This document shows positions 10,201 to 18,793 of a stretch of DNA of 64,000 nucleotides, piece after piece. The notes under the pieces were generated by a model. It saw nothing but the letters and a program-made list of their open reading frames with translations, was not told the DNA's origin and ran no database searches. The stretch's first letter is position 1; each line of letters opens with the position of its first letter. Origin of the DNA: Salinivibrio kushneri (GTDB lineage Bacteria > Pseudomonadota > Gammaproteobacteria > Enterobacterales > Vibrionaceae); the NCBI RefSeq assembly GCF_027286325.1, contig NZ_CP114588.1, positions 1,116,001 to 1,180,000 on the forward strand. Direction: 5' to 3'. A program made the translations under genes and the position numbers.

Positions 10201-11257
10201 ATCAAACATTGTTGATTTCATTTCATCAAGTCTAGGTGATGAAAGTGACTATAGCTTGAATCGGCTGAAGGAAAATAAGGGGTTAGCATACCAAGGAAGT
10301 TTAGTGCTAGGCGATGGTTTTACTCTAAAGAAAAATGATGCAATTAAAATGCTGGAGGATCCTAAAAATAAAAAAGTTGTTTTTCCTTATTTGACTTCTG
10401 ACGACATAAATACATCTACAATACAAGAAGCGAGTCGATGGATTGTTTGTTTTTGGGATTGGTCTTTGGAATCTTCAAAGAATTATTCAGAACCTTACGA
10501 ATATATTAAAGAGAATGTATATCCGGATCGGCTAGCAAAGTCCTCGCATAAGTCCTATTCAAAAATAATGGATATGTGGTGGTTATATTGGCGATCTAGA
10601 CAGGAACTTTATGAAAAAGTTGGTAGAGGAAATCACTTTACTAAGAAAAAAACTAAAGTTTGTGGAGATATGAAAGACAATGTCATAGTGGTTGGAAGGC
10701 ATACAAAATACTTTAACCCTATTTTTGTTCCGAATAATAATATTTATTCTGAAGCTTTGATTGTTTTTACAAATGATGATTTTGGTTTTTACTCCTTTAT
10801 TAACTCAAATGTTGTGCAGTACTGGGTTATGAAGCATGGTACTTACATTGGCCAAACTCTGAGAGTAACGCCTATCGACTGTATTGAAACACTGCCTATA
10901 CCAGAAGAGGACTTTTTAAATAGTTTGTCAAGTATAGGAAAAGAACTTGATGAGTGTAAAAGAAACGCATGTAAAGAATATAGTATAGGTCTTACTAAAT
11001 GTTATAACCTTTATCATTCCCCAGAATGTGATTATTCGTTGATAGTTAAGCTAAGAGAGATGACCAAAAATATAGATAGCATGGTGTTTAAGTACTTAGA
11101 GCTTGACGATGTTGAATTAGGTTTTGACTTTCATGTTATACCCGGCCTTCCAGATAATGACAATATTAGATATACATTGTCAGATGTGGCAAGAAAAAGC
11201 GCCATAAATAAACTGGTAAAAATAAATCAAAATTTACAGGGCGACTTCCATGAATAG
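7214..11257 (+). CDS. drmMI: DISARM adenine-specific DNA methyltransferase DrmMI
   Basis: 1347 residues. The SAM-binding motif I is DPAMGSGAFLVQ (from about residue 609) and the catalytic motif IV is NPPF (881-884, in AIVGNPPFIGG). This is the layout of large N6-adenine methylases such as PglX and type IIG enzymes. Residues of about 110-200 resemble an HsdR-N-like fold (RLGLITNGEQWMFID), but the position where a nuclease would show E-x-K reads MLIQTYPAG, so this domain is probably not a nuclease. The part after motif IV should read the target sequence and is clearly more AT-rich than the rest. In class 1 DISARM this enzyme marks host DNA. The end overlaps drmA by eight bases. Confidence 0.88.
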   Translation: MAFSTNQHADWLSLIEVSGPFLAEPILNQAFPQGLEKLDSVKRRQFRQTYDEWREVIDSDAPEDLKIKDKIHQQWTNWVLKFGLELDEDEDGDVLKDQSKMHASIEVTIPEHQVTIKPEYAVVASDETKPYMLIQTYPAGTALSEVLTGDSWSTTLAERMAHLCRGVGTRLGLITNGEQWMFIDAPAGGITTYASWYARLWGLEPITLKAFYSLFNIGVVFNGFDEAKTLPELIDESLQHQDDVTQTLGVQVSRAVEVLIQSIDRINHDHNGELLEGVEPEELYEAGLTLMMRLVFLLCAEERGLLLLGDQAYEANYAISTLRAKLREDASLHGDEVLSYRKNAWARLLAIFRSVYSGVEHENMRMPALGGSLFDPDRFPFLEGRKKGSSWLEDEAKPLPIDNRTVLLFLDAIQLYQGRTLSYRALDVEQIGYVYEGLLEQTVKRAPDVTLELSGSKSCKKPWAQLGELASASLDGLPALKKLLKERTGSSPSRITNDLNKEVTDADVDKLLVACYNDMELCQRIKPYYHFLRFDAWGNPLLYPKNAFMLTTGTDRRETGSHYTPKSLTESIVTETLEPVVYTGPAEGKSREEWQLKSPEELFELKICDPAMGSGAFLVQVCRWLAERVCESWLLAEQTGVFVTVKGATTHDETMELLPIDAEERLIVAKRLISERCLYGVDINPLAVELAKLSIWLVTLSKDRPFGYLDHNLKSGDSLLGIHNLDQLCFLSLNLSQTKKSQLVELPIAEQVKKRVTDAAELRKQIAVHDINRVSDIAEMKLTADRVKEAIAFPKLVADALVGMTLKSGGKLADTSVLAALLPQSIAGDLECTHDLKSAALDGLSADLTDRKKARTAFHWCLEFPEVFSSKKCGFDAIVGNPPFIGGKKISSNFGESYRSYLVSDYSKGKKGTADFVVYFFLQSFRLLSKGSSMGLIASKTIAEGETRKLGLESILNQGGTIYSASPSIVWPGKATVFVSKIFITNGSWKGIKLIKSNIVDFISSSLGDESDYSLNRLKENKGLAYQGSLVLGDGFTLKKNDAIKMLEDPKNKKVVFPYLTSDDINTSTIQEASRWIVCFWDWSLESSKNYSEPYEYIKENVYPDRLAKSSHKSYSKIMDMWWLYWRSRQELYEKVGRGNHFTKKKTKVCGDMKDNVIVVGRHTKYFNPIFVPNNNIYSEALIVFTNDDFGFYSFINSNVVQYWVMKHGTYIGQTLRVTPIDCIETLPIPEEDFLNSLSSIGKELDECKRNACKEYSIGLTKCYNLYHSPECDYSLIVKLREMTKNIDSMVFKYLELDDVELGFDFHVIPGLPDNDNIRYTLSDVARKSAINKLVKINQNLQGDFHE

Positions 11258-14200
11258 ATTTGAAATGGTAAATAAAAATGTTAATAGTGCTTATGTAGTA
11301 TATAGGGCGGATGTGCAGGACTCAATTTGTCACCAAGAATACTGTCTTAAACTCAATGGAAAGAAAGAAGTGTTCTCAGGTTTAATTGCTGGGTGTTGGT
11401 TACTAATTGTAGATAGCTCTAATGTACTACTGGGAGTTGGTCGAGTTTATCGTCAGCGTAGTGACTTGAATTCAACAACGCTATTCTTTGATAAATATCT
11501 AAAATCTGACTCACCTGTAATAGTTCCGTTTATACGTTCAGGCCAAATATCTCGTATTGAATGGACAGTATTTGCTGAAGAGATCCCTAAACTCTTCGGC
11601 AAAACGCTAGCGGAAGTTCCACTTATTCAAGATGATGTTTACGTTCGGGAATTGCTTCAATATGCAGTGATGGATGATTTGTTAGGTCCTGCAAATGGAC
11701 CTCATGAGCAAATCCTTGATATGAGCGTGCGTGACCGCTATTTAGTTGGTCGTTTGGCGCCATTAGATGCTGCTGAAAAAGGTGGTGATTTTGGTATTGA
11801 TGGTTCTGGAGATGAGGATGAAGAACCAGAGAATTTAATCGTCAAAGCTACATCGACTAAATCAGATTCACCGTTCAGCAGCGTTAAGCCTGAACCAGAC
11901 TCTAGCGAAGAGGTTGATGCCGCGAGGAACCAATCATTAATTCCTTCAAGTATGGGCTTCACATTCTGCGTGTCTGGTGAGGAGAAAGGTATTGAGCTGC
12001 AAGCTTCTTGGGGGCGTTATGAACGTTTCTATGAGCATGACATGTACAAGACTTATACCGATCCAGAAACAGGTGAAGAATCGCAAGGTACTAAAGTTAA
12101 AGTTTGGCAACGTATACCTTGTGGAGGTTCCATAAACTTACCGTTAGAAACAGGGTCGATCAAGCCTGTTGCTATCGACAAAGAAAACCCTGCGGTCGTT
12201 ATTCAGGGAACGGTGAGAAAGCCTAATGAAAATGGCGATCGACTTGTTTCAGTGTTCTTGGTCAATACACAAGAAGAGCCAGAGTCAAACAGAGATACTG
12301 CTTGGGTTTTTCAACCTGAGATTTCAGCTTCAGCGGTTAGTGAGTCTTCAAACAAAGACGTTTTCCGCAAGCGCCCGGTACTAAAGCCTGATGGTGAGGA
12401 CTTGGAGCGTGAATCATTGGAAATGGTTTATCGTAACCAAGTGGAATTTGCCTCTGGTCACGGTATAGCCGTTCATGCAGATGTGTCATCAAAGGACGTA
12501 GAGAGGGCGTCGAAAGTCAAAACCGTTGTCATGCCACAATATGAAGTGCCAGTAACGGAAGTTCCAGGCCTCCGTGATGGGGACAGGCCTGCGCTAAAGG
12601 CAATGGTGTCCGAAGGCTATTTGAATATGCTGAAGTTAGCTGAAATGACAAGAGAAGAGCTTGTTGTTGCGTTAACTCAAATGACGGATGACTATACTGC
12701 ATGGATAGATGAACAGAAACACCGAATAGGTGATGATGTTGTTAATCATGACGACGCTGCATTTCGAGCCATAGCTAGTTGTTTTGAGATCAATCAACGT
12801 CTTAAAGAAGGCATCAGCGTGTTAGCTAATGCCGAAAATGATAACGCATTAGAAGCATTTCGTTTTGCAAATCGTGCCATGGCTAAGCAACGTGTACAGA
12901 GCATTTATGCTCATAAACGTAGAACAGACAAAACCATAAAAGTTGATGATCTTTATAAAGATCCAAAAAATTACTCTTGGCGTTCATTCCAGCTAGCATT
13001 TCTTCTTTTGTCTATTCCTGCTCTAGCGCAGCCAGATCACCAAGATAGAACGGAGTCGGCTGAGTCTTTCGCCGACTTGTTATGGTTCCCAACTGGTGGT
13101 GGTAAAACAGAAGCTTACCTTGGTGTGGCTGCATTCACTATGTCGATTCGTCGTTTTCAGGGCAACTTGGGAGGGTATGATGCCAGCCGAGGTCTAGCGG
13201 TAATAATGCGTTATACTCTAAGACTGCTCACGCTCCAGCAGTTTCAACGTGCGACTACATTGATTTGTGCAATGGAAGTCATTCGTCAAGAGTCTGTGAA
13301 AAATGGTGATATGCGTCTTGGCGAAACACCATTTACTATCGGCTTATGGGTTGGCAATAAGGTGGCGCCCGGTAGCACTGATGATAGCGCAAAAGCGATA
13401 AAAGATATTCGAGACCCTGATAAATATAATGCAGGAGGTTCATCACCAGCGCAGTTAACGAGTTGTCCTTGGTGTGGTGAAGAGATAGACTCTGGTAAGC
13501 ATATTGAGGTTAACAAGGATAAGTTACAAACAGCAATCTACTGTGGTGATAAAAAAGCACGCTGTGAATTTTCTAAAGGTAAGTCAGCCAAATCAGCACA
13601 TCCGGGTATTCCAGCTCTAGTCGTTGATGAAGAGATATACCACCGTCCACCTTCAATGATGATTGCCACGGTAGATAAGTTTGCGATGATGGCGTGGCGA
13701 GGTGAAATAAAAAACTTGTTTGGTAAAGCAAGCCTTGAGTGTGAACGTCATGGTTTGATCTGGTTTGATTCGAATTCGTGTAATGGTAACCATCCAAAAT
13801 CTAAAGCAGGCCCAACAGTAAAAGTTAAAGCTATTTCTGAAATCCGCCCGCCGGATCTAATCATTCAAGATGAGTTCCACCTAATTAGTGGTCCACTAGG
13901 GACGATGGTGGGCTTATATGAAACGGCAATCGATGAGTTGTGTTCATGGACACTTGGCGGTAAGTCTATTCGACCAAAAGTTATTGCTTCAACAGCAACG
14001 GTGAGGAAAGCAAAACAACAAGTTAGTGGAGTTTTTAATCGTCAAGTTGCGGTGTTTCCACCGCATGGCTTAGATATTGAAGACAACTTCTTTTCTGTCC
14101 AGCGACCAATCAAAGATCACTATGGTCGCCGTTATATCGGAGTGTGTTCCCCAGGTAGCGCAAGACCTGCAGTATTGATACGAGTATACACAGCATTTTT

Positions 14201-15263
14201 GACAGCATCTCAAGCATTGTTTGAACGCTTTGGCGAAGTAGCTGATCCGTACATGACAAGTGTTGGCTACTTTAACTCATTGCGTGAGTTAGGTGGTATG
14301 AAACGACTGGCGGAGGATGATGTTCAAACCCGTTCATACCGAGTGCAGATGAGTTTGGTTGACCGACCTGGATTGCAGCAGAGAAGTGTCAACAATATAC
14401 GAGAGTTGACTTCTCGTGTATCAAGCCAAGACATCCCTAAATATCTTGATCAGCTAGAGGTTAAATTTAAGGCAGATTTCGATCCTGTAGAAGGTAAGTA
14501 TGTTACTAGGTGGGATGAGGGAGAAAGTCGCGCTATTGATGTAGTACTAGCAACCAACATGTTATCAGTTGGGGTTGACGTTAACAGACTTGGAGTGATG
14601 GCAGTCAATGGTCAGCCAAAGAGTACTGCCGAATATATCCAGGCTACAAGTCGCGTTGGGCGTAGTTTCCCGGGGCTGGTTTGTACCGTATTGACATGGT
14701 CAAGGCCGAGAGATTTATCCCACTATGAAACTTTTGAGCACTATCATTCGACATTCTACAAACATGTTGAAGCTCAATCAGTGACTCCGTTTTCACCTCG
14801 AGCGATGGATAGAGGCCTAACTGGCTCAATGCTGAGTTTAATGCGTTTAAGCGATGATGAGTTGAACCCTAATGATGGGGCAACAAAACTAAAATCGCCA
14901 AGCTCAAGTATTGTTCAAACAACGATTAGCTCAATTACGGACAGGGTGCACTTGGTTGAAGAGAACTCCGAGTCAAGGAAATTAGCAAGCGCTGCTATTA
15001 AACAGAGAGTTGATGAGTGGGTAAAAGAAACACAGGTTCCTGGTCGAACAGTAGCCTATGAGAAAAAAGGTGAAAACGTCGACTCGAAGATCGCTTTGAT
15101 TAATAAACCAGGTATAGGTGAGTGGGGGCGATTTACTGTTCCTATGTCTATGCGTGAAGTTGAGCCTGGAGTTAAATTACAAATGAATACTCAAAAGCTC
15201 CCGGATGGTCCTTCTTGGAAGCCTCCAGTGAAGAAGAAAAGTGCAACAGAAGGTGATTCATAA
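11250..15263 (+). CDS. drmA: DISARM core helicase DrmA
   Basis: 1337 residues. Superfamily 2 motifs are present: Walker A in WFPTGGGKTEAYLG (about 612-625), a DEFH box in IIQDEFHLISGP (874-877), STAT (914-917), and a motif V-VI block ATNMLSVGVDVNRL ... QATSRVGR (1131-1138). Between motifs I and II is a cysteine pair region (CPWCGEEI, CGDKKARC) likely to bind zinc. DrmA forms the DISARM core with DrmB and loads on DNA ends in known systems. The ATG lies inside the last codons of drmMI, and the TAA shares a base with the drmB ATG. Confidence 0.9.
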   Translation: MNRFEMVNKNVNSAYVVYRADVQDSICHQEYCLKLNGKKEVFSGLIAGCWLLIVDSSNVLLGVGRVYRQRSDLNSTTLFFDKYLKSDSPVIVPFIRSGQISRIEWTVFAEEIPKLFGKTLAEVPLIQDDVYVRELLQYAVMDDLLGPANGPHEQILDMSVRDRYLVGRLAPLDAAEKGGDFGIDGSGDEDEEPENLIVKATSTKSDSPFSSVKPEPDSSEEVDAARNQSLIPSSMGFTFCVSGEEKGIELQASWGRYERFYEHDMYKTYTDPETGEESQGTKVKVWQRIPCGGSINLPLETGSIKPVAIDKENPAVVIQGTVRKPNENGDRLVSVFLVNTQEEPESNRDTAWVFQPEISASAVSESSNKDVFRKRPVLKPDGEDLERESLEMVYRNQVEFASGHGIAVHADVSSKDVERASKVKTVVMPQYEVPVTEVPGLRDGDRPALKAMVSEGYLNMLKLAEMTREELVVALTQMTDDYTAWIDEQKHRIGDDVVNHDDAAFRAIASCFEINQRLKEGISVLANAENDNALEAFRFANRAMAKQRVQSIYAHKRRTDKTIKVDDLYKDPKNYSWRSFQLAFLLLSIPALAQPDHQDRTESAESFADLLWFPTGGGKTEAYLGVAAFTMSIRRFQGNLGGYDASRGLAVIMRYTLRLLTLQQFQRATTLICAMEVIRQESVKNGDMRLGETPFTIGLWVGNKVAPGSTDDSAKAIKDIRDPDKYNAGGSSPAQLTSCPWCGEEIDSGKHIEVNKDKLQTAIYCGDKKARCEFSKGKSAKSAHPGIPALVVDEEIYHRPPSMMIATVDKFAMMAWRGEIKNLFGKASLECERHGLIWFDSNSCNGNHPKSKAGPTVKVKAISEIRPPDLIIQDEFHLISGPLGTMVGLYETAIDELCSWTLGGKSIRPKVIASTATVRKAKQQVSGVFNRQVAVFPPHGLDIEDNFFSVQRPIKDHYGRRYIGVCSPGSARPAVLIRVYTAFLTASQALFERFGEVADPYMTSVGYFNSLRELGGMKRLAEDDVQTRSYRVQMSLVDRPGLQQRSVNNIRELTSRVSSQDIPKYLDQLEVKFKADFDPVEGKYVTRWDEGESRAIDVVLATNMLSVGVDVNRLGVMAVNGQPKSTAEYIQATSRVGRSFPGLVCTVLTWSRPRDLSHYETFEHYHSTFYKHVEAQSVTPFSPRAMDRGLTGSMLSLMRLSDDELNPNDGATKLKSPSSSIVQTTISSITDRVHLVEENSESRKLASAAIKQRVDEWVKETQVPGRTVAYEKKGENVDSKIALINKPGIGEWGRFTVPMSMREVEPGVKLQMNTQKLPDGPSWKPPVKKKSATEGDS

Positions 15264-17140
15264 TGAGCGGTGGTAAAAAGACGATTTCAAACATTACTCC
15301 TGTTGGTGATGTAAGGCCGAGTCAGCTTCTTTGGACCTATGGACCAGGAGCGTTAATAGATATGCCAAGCCTATCGGTTGTTACTCAGGGAATCGACCGT
15401 TGGGATAAAGACAGGTGCCCTCCTGTCACTGAAGCAAGGTTATTGGCAGCTGTAAAAAAAGTGCTCGGGCAGCAAGTTGAAAGCATGAGAATGCCTCCTT
15501 TTGCGATTAAAGAGTCTAGTGATCCATTTTCGGCGGAAGCACGAGTTGGAGTTCCAGTTAGACCCTTTCCTAGATGGTTGCGCTGCGTGAAGTGTGGGAT
15601 GTTGTCTGAATATGATGCTGATCTATTTGAAGTCAAAGAAAGTAGGTTTAGACCGGAAAATACCCGATTTGTCCACAAGATGTGTCAGGGCTCTAAAGGT
15701 GACAAGCCAGCAAAAGATGCAGATGCAGTACCTGCTCGATTTCTTCTGGCATGTAGAAAAGGCCATTTAGATGACTTTCCATGGCGCTACTATGTGCACG
15801 GTGGGCATTCTACTTGTACTGGAGGTTTGCGTTTCTTCGAAAGCGGTGCTTCGTTGCAGACAGAAAACCTGTGGGTTAAGTGCGATGAATGTGACGCTAA
15901 ACGGAATTTAGCGCAGGCTTTTGGAAAAGCAGGTAAGGACAATCTCCCTGCTTGTAGGGGACGACACCCTCATTTAGACAAATTTGATTCTAGTTGTGAT
16001 GAAGATGCTAAAGGCGTACTGCTCGGGGCAACGAATAGCTGGTTCCCAATAACTTTATCTGCCCTAGCTATCCCACTAACTCGTGATCCTATTATTCAGC
16101 TGGTTAAGGATGGCTGGGATAACTTTTCAGATGTTGAGTCTGTTTTTGAAGTCAAAGCGATTCTTAAAGTATTAGTGAAAAATGCAATATTACCTGGAAT
16201 CGGCCAATATTCTGCTGAGGAGATTTGGTCAGTTATAGAAGCTATCAATAATGATGAAGTGGGTTGTACGGTAACTCAGGAAGATATTAAAGTTCCCGAG
16301 TGGGATGTATTCATTGAGCCTAGCCCTCCAACTGACTGGCCGCATTTTCTGAGTGAAGCGACAAGTGTACCGACGAAATACAAAAAGCAAATATCTAATG
16401 TTTTATTACTGAAACGATTGAGGGAAGTTAACGCTTTAATTGGTTTTACTCGAGTAGAAGCTCCAGAGGAAAGTAATAATCCTGATGAGCAGCCACCAAT
16501 GGCTTCGTTATGTAATGATGAGCCGACTTGGGTACCTGCTAGCCAAGTACATGGTGAAGGTATTTTTATTCGCTTCGATGAGGACGAATTGAATCAATGG
16601 GAGAAGATTCCAGCTGTTCAGGCCATCAATGAAATGTTATTTAATGGGCATAAAGGTTGGAGGCGAGCGAGGGGGGTATCTCCAGATAGCGGGTACCCCG
16701 GGGTTCGTTACGTCCTGTTACATACAATTGCTCATATGCTAATTAGAGAGCTCGCTCTTGAGTGTGGTTACAACGCGGCGAGTATTCGTGAAAGAATTTA
16801 TGGCGATACAAGTGGTGAAAATAACCAAGCTGGTATCTTAATTTATACTGCTGTAGCTGACTCTGATGGTACCCTTGGAGGGCTAGTAGAGTTAGGTAAA
16901 GCTGAAAATCTGGAAAGGCTACTCCATCAAGCATTAAATCGCGCGAGAGTTTGTTCATCGGATCCACTTTGCTCAGAGCATAATCCAGAAAAAGACCGAA
17001 CTTTACATGCTGCGGCTTGCCACGCTTGTACTTTTACTGCAGAAACTTCATGTGAAAAAAACAACCGTTATCTAGACAGAGCATTGGTAGTACCAACGCT
17101 TGATAATGATGGAGCAGCATTTTTTGGGGCTGTTTGTTAA
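15263..17140 (+). CDS. drmB: DISARM core protein DrmB (DUF1998)
   Basis: 625 residues. Several Cys pairs suggest zinc binding: RCVKCGML (C108, C111), KCDECDAKRN, and near the C-terminus CHACTFTAETSC (C586, C589, C597). The DUF1998 region is recognisable by LLHTIAHMLIRELALECGY followed by ASIRERIY and by CSSDPLCSEH. DrmB has no enzymatic motifs; it partners the DrmA helicase and together they are the conserved core of DISARM. The coupled start (TAATG overlap with drmA) supports stoichiometric production of the two proteins. Confidence 0.9.
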   Translation: MSGGKKTISNITPVGDVRPSQLLWTYGPGALIDMPSLSVVTQGIDRWDKDRCPPVTEARLLAAVKKVLGQQVESMRMPPFAIKESSDPFSAEARVGVPVRPFPRWLRCVKCGMLSEYDADLFEVKESRFRPENTRFVHKMCQGSKGDKPAKDADAVPARFLLACRKGHLDDFPWRYYVHGGHSTCTGGLRFFESGASLQTENLWVKCDECDAKRNLAQAFGKAGKDNLPACRGRHPHLDKFDSSCDEDAKGVLLGATNSWFPITLSALAIPLTRDPIIQLVKDGWDNFSDVESVFEVKAILKVLVKNAILPGIGQYSAEEIWSVIEAINNDEVGCTVTQEDIKVPEWDVFIEPSPPTDWPHFLSEATSVPTKYKKQISNVLLLKRLREVNALIGFTRVEAPEESNNPDEQPPMASLCNDEPTWVPASQVHGEGIFIRFDEDELNQWEKIPAVQAINEMLFNGHKGWRRARGVSPDSGYPGVRYVLLHTIAHMLIRELALECGYNAASIRERIYGDTSGENNQAGILIYTAVADSDGTLGGLVELGKAENLERLLHQALNRARVCSSDPLCSEHNPEKDRTLHAAACHACTFTAETSCEKNNRYLDRALVVPTLDNDGAAFFGAVC

Positions 17141-17940
17141 TGGATGACTTACTTCGGTGTATCTATGATGTTGTCAAAGATCAGCACTTTGATAAAATAA
17201 AGTCTCTTTCAAAGAAGATTAAAGTGACTAAATCAATGGATTCTTCTGTATTAAAGGGCTTTTTTAATGCGGAAGCGTCCAATGAGGCACTTGATTCACT
17301 TTTAAACGCTTGGAAGAACAGCACCTTTACAAGTGAAGAGTTAGCGGCGCTGATACTCGGCGCCTCTTATGCGTCATCAAGACAAAGAGAGCATGAGTCG
17401 ACAGAGCTTGTATGGACAGGCCCTGACTCAAACTTATTTCCGGTTCGAAGGTCCGAACAAGTTCTATTAGACATTATCAATTCTGCTAAAGAGACGTTAT
17501 TTATTGTTTCGTTTGTATTGGTGAACATCCCCAATGTTGAGCAAGCACTTAAGCAGGTAGTTGCTAGGGGTGTACAAGTAAGAATGCTTTTGGAGTCTGA
17601 GGATAAGGAGTCATCAAGCGCTTTTTCAAAGACACTTGAGAGGCTCTATACAAACATCCCAAACATTCAGTTTTATATTTGGCCACGTGAGAACAGAGAA
17701 AAGTATCAAAGTGGATTTGCTCGAGTACACGCAAAGTGCGCTGTTGCTGATAGGCAAAGGGCATTTATAACTAGTGCCAACTTGACCGAAGCTGCACTTG
17801 ATAGAAATATAGAAATGGGCATCAATATTGAAGGAGGAAGTATTCCGGCTGATATCTGTCGCCAATTCAAATCAATGGTTGACTCAAAAGAGCTTATTCC
17901 ATTCACAATGGCAAAACAGACCAAGGTTAATTTGACGTAA
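17140..17940 (+). CDS. drmC: DISARM phospholipase D-like protein DrmC
   Basis: 266 residues from the ATG at 17140, whose A is the last base of the drmB TAA; a TTG two codons earlier is possible but less likely. A single HKD motif is visible: H197-A-K199 with D204, followed by FITSANLTEAAL. PLD-family proteins with one HKD copy usually work as dimers and often cut DNA. DrmC is the third conserved DISARM gene, although published work on DISARM suggests it is dispensable in some systems. It closes the operon; no strong terminator with a U-tract follows. Confidence 0.87.
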   Translation: MDDLLRCIYDVVKDQHFDKIKSLSKKIKVTKSMDSSVLKGFFNAEASNEALDSLLNAWKNSTFTSEELAALILGASYASSRQREHESTELVWTGPDSNLFPVRRSEQVLLDIINSAKETLFIVSFVLVNIPNVEQALKQVVARGVQVRMLLESEDKESSSAFSKTLERLYTNIPNIQFYIWPRENREKYQSGFARVHAKCAVADRQRAFITSANLTEAALDRNIEMGINIEGGSIPADICRQFKSMVDSKELIPFTMAKQTKVNLT

Positions 17941-18003
17941 TCTTTCTTCTGTACATCCAAGTCTAAAAAGGTAATATCAGATCTTCTGACACAAGTACGA
18001 CGT

Positions 18004-18052
18004 AGGGCACGAATCTTCTTTGAATTATAAATTAATGAATGCTACGTGCCCT
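18004..18052. repeat. Inverted repeat after the DISARM operon
   Basis: AGGGCACG (18004-18011) and its exact complement CGTGCCCT (18045-18052) flank a 33-base AT-rich interior; the wider arms (GTAGGGCACG and CGTGCCCTGTAG) are nearly symmetric. No U-tract follows. It could be a weak terminator or the right boundary of the inserted island. Confidence 0.5.
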
Positions 18053-18067
18053 GTAGCCGCTCGTGCA

Positions 18068-18685
18068 CTACAACGCGAGTTTAGTGAGGTAGTGATGGCT
18101 TAACGTCAGTGAGCGTGCCAGCGGCTTGGGCAGGGTGTCGATTTCGAGGCTATCGAGCAGGTTTTTCACATGCAGCCCAAGTTCGGTATCACCACTGATG
18201 CTGAGTTGACGCTGGAAAAACAGCGTATCTGGATCGCAATAGTGAGTCGCCATTTTTAAAAACGCTAACCAATCTCCCTCGATACTGGCGTCTTCTTCCC
18301 CAGACAAGCGGACCAATAATTGGTTGTCTTCGTTCAGCGACACGAACCAATTCGCGTTGAGATCGCGCAATCCAATGCGAATGGTACGGCCAGCAAGAAA
18401 GTCGAACTCGTCCTCTGCCAGCGGCACCGCAAAAGCGGTATTCATGACTTTGGTCAGCACCTGAGCTTGCAGCCCATGTGGTAACTGAGTGATGGCTTTT
18501 AGCCCTGGTGTAATCAGAGCTGGCTGAGGCAGTGGCAGGGCAAGGGGTTGTTGGGTGATTGGGTTAACGAGCATTTGGCTTTCCTTTGATGCCAATGGTT
18601 GAATGCCACTAGAGTAGCGAGGTTGAATGCTACGCCATTGGATCCGAGTCAAAAATGAGAGGAGTTTTTGTGCCAACAGCGTCAT
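18068..18685 (-). CDS. ubiT: Ubiquinone biosynthesis accessory factor UbiT (SCP2 domain)
   Basis: 205 residues. The SCP2 lipid-binding fold is recognisable, with LRDLNANWFVSL, then GDWLAFLKMATHYCDPDTLF and FQRQLSISGDTELGLHVKNL, closely following Escherichia coli UbiT (YhbT). UbiT holds ubiquinone intermediates and works with UbiU and UbiV in the oxygen-independent pathway. The first 35 residues are longer than in the E. coli protein, and the start could lie at an internal Met (MLVNPITQQ). The gene is divergent from ubiU and shares with it an intergenic region holding a perfect FNR box, which implies anaerobic induction. Confidence 0.88.
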   Translation of the reverse strand: MTLLAQKLLSFLTRIQWRSIQPRYSSGIQPLASKESQMLVNPITQQPLALPLPQPALITPGLKAITQLPHGLQAQVLTKVMNTAFAVPLAEDEFDFLAGRTIRIGLRDLNANWFVSLNEDNQLLVRLSGEEDASIEGDWLAFLKMATHYCDPDTLFFQRQLSISGDTELGLHVKNLLDSLEIDTLPKPLARSLTLSHHYLTKLAL

Positions 18686-18719
18686 TTATCGCGATTTTTG
18701 TCATCATGGAGAAGTGAGC

Positions 18720-18733
18720 TTGATACACATCAA
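18720..18733. promoter_or_regulatory. FNR box between ubiT and ubiU
   Basis: TTGAT-ACAC-ATCAA is an exact match to the FNR consensus (TTGAT-N4-ATCAA). It is 35 bases upstream of the ubiT start and 60 bases upstream of the ubiU start, so it can serve both divergent genes. Both products belong to oxygen-independent ubiquinone synthesis. Confidence 0.8.
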
Positions 18734-18793
18734 CCCCCCACATTGGCAACGCCCTTATCTTAGCCGGACAATCATAAAATGGAATGCAATGTT

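Noticed and set aside
2500..18100. Integrase, transposase or tRNA-linked attachment site for the DISARM island
   Set aside because: Neither edge shows such a gene or clear direct repeats; only the ABC-F break and the inverted repeat at 18004-18052 mark the borders.
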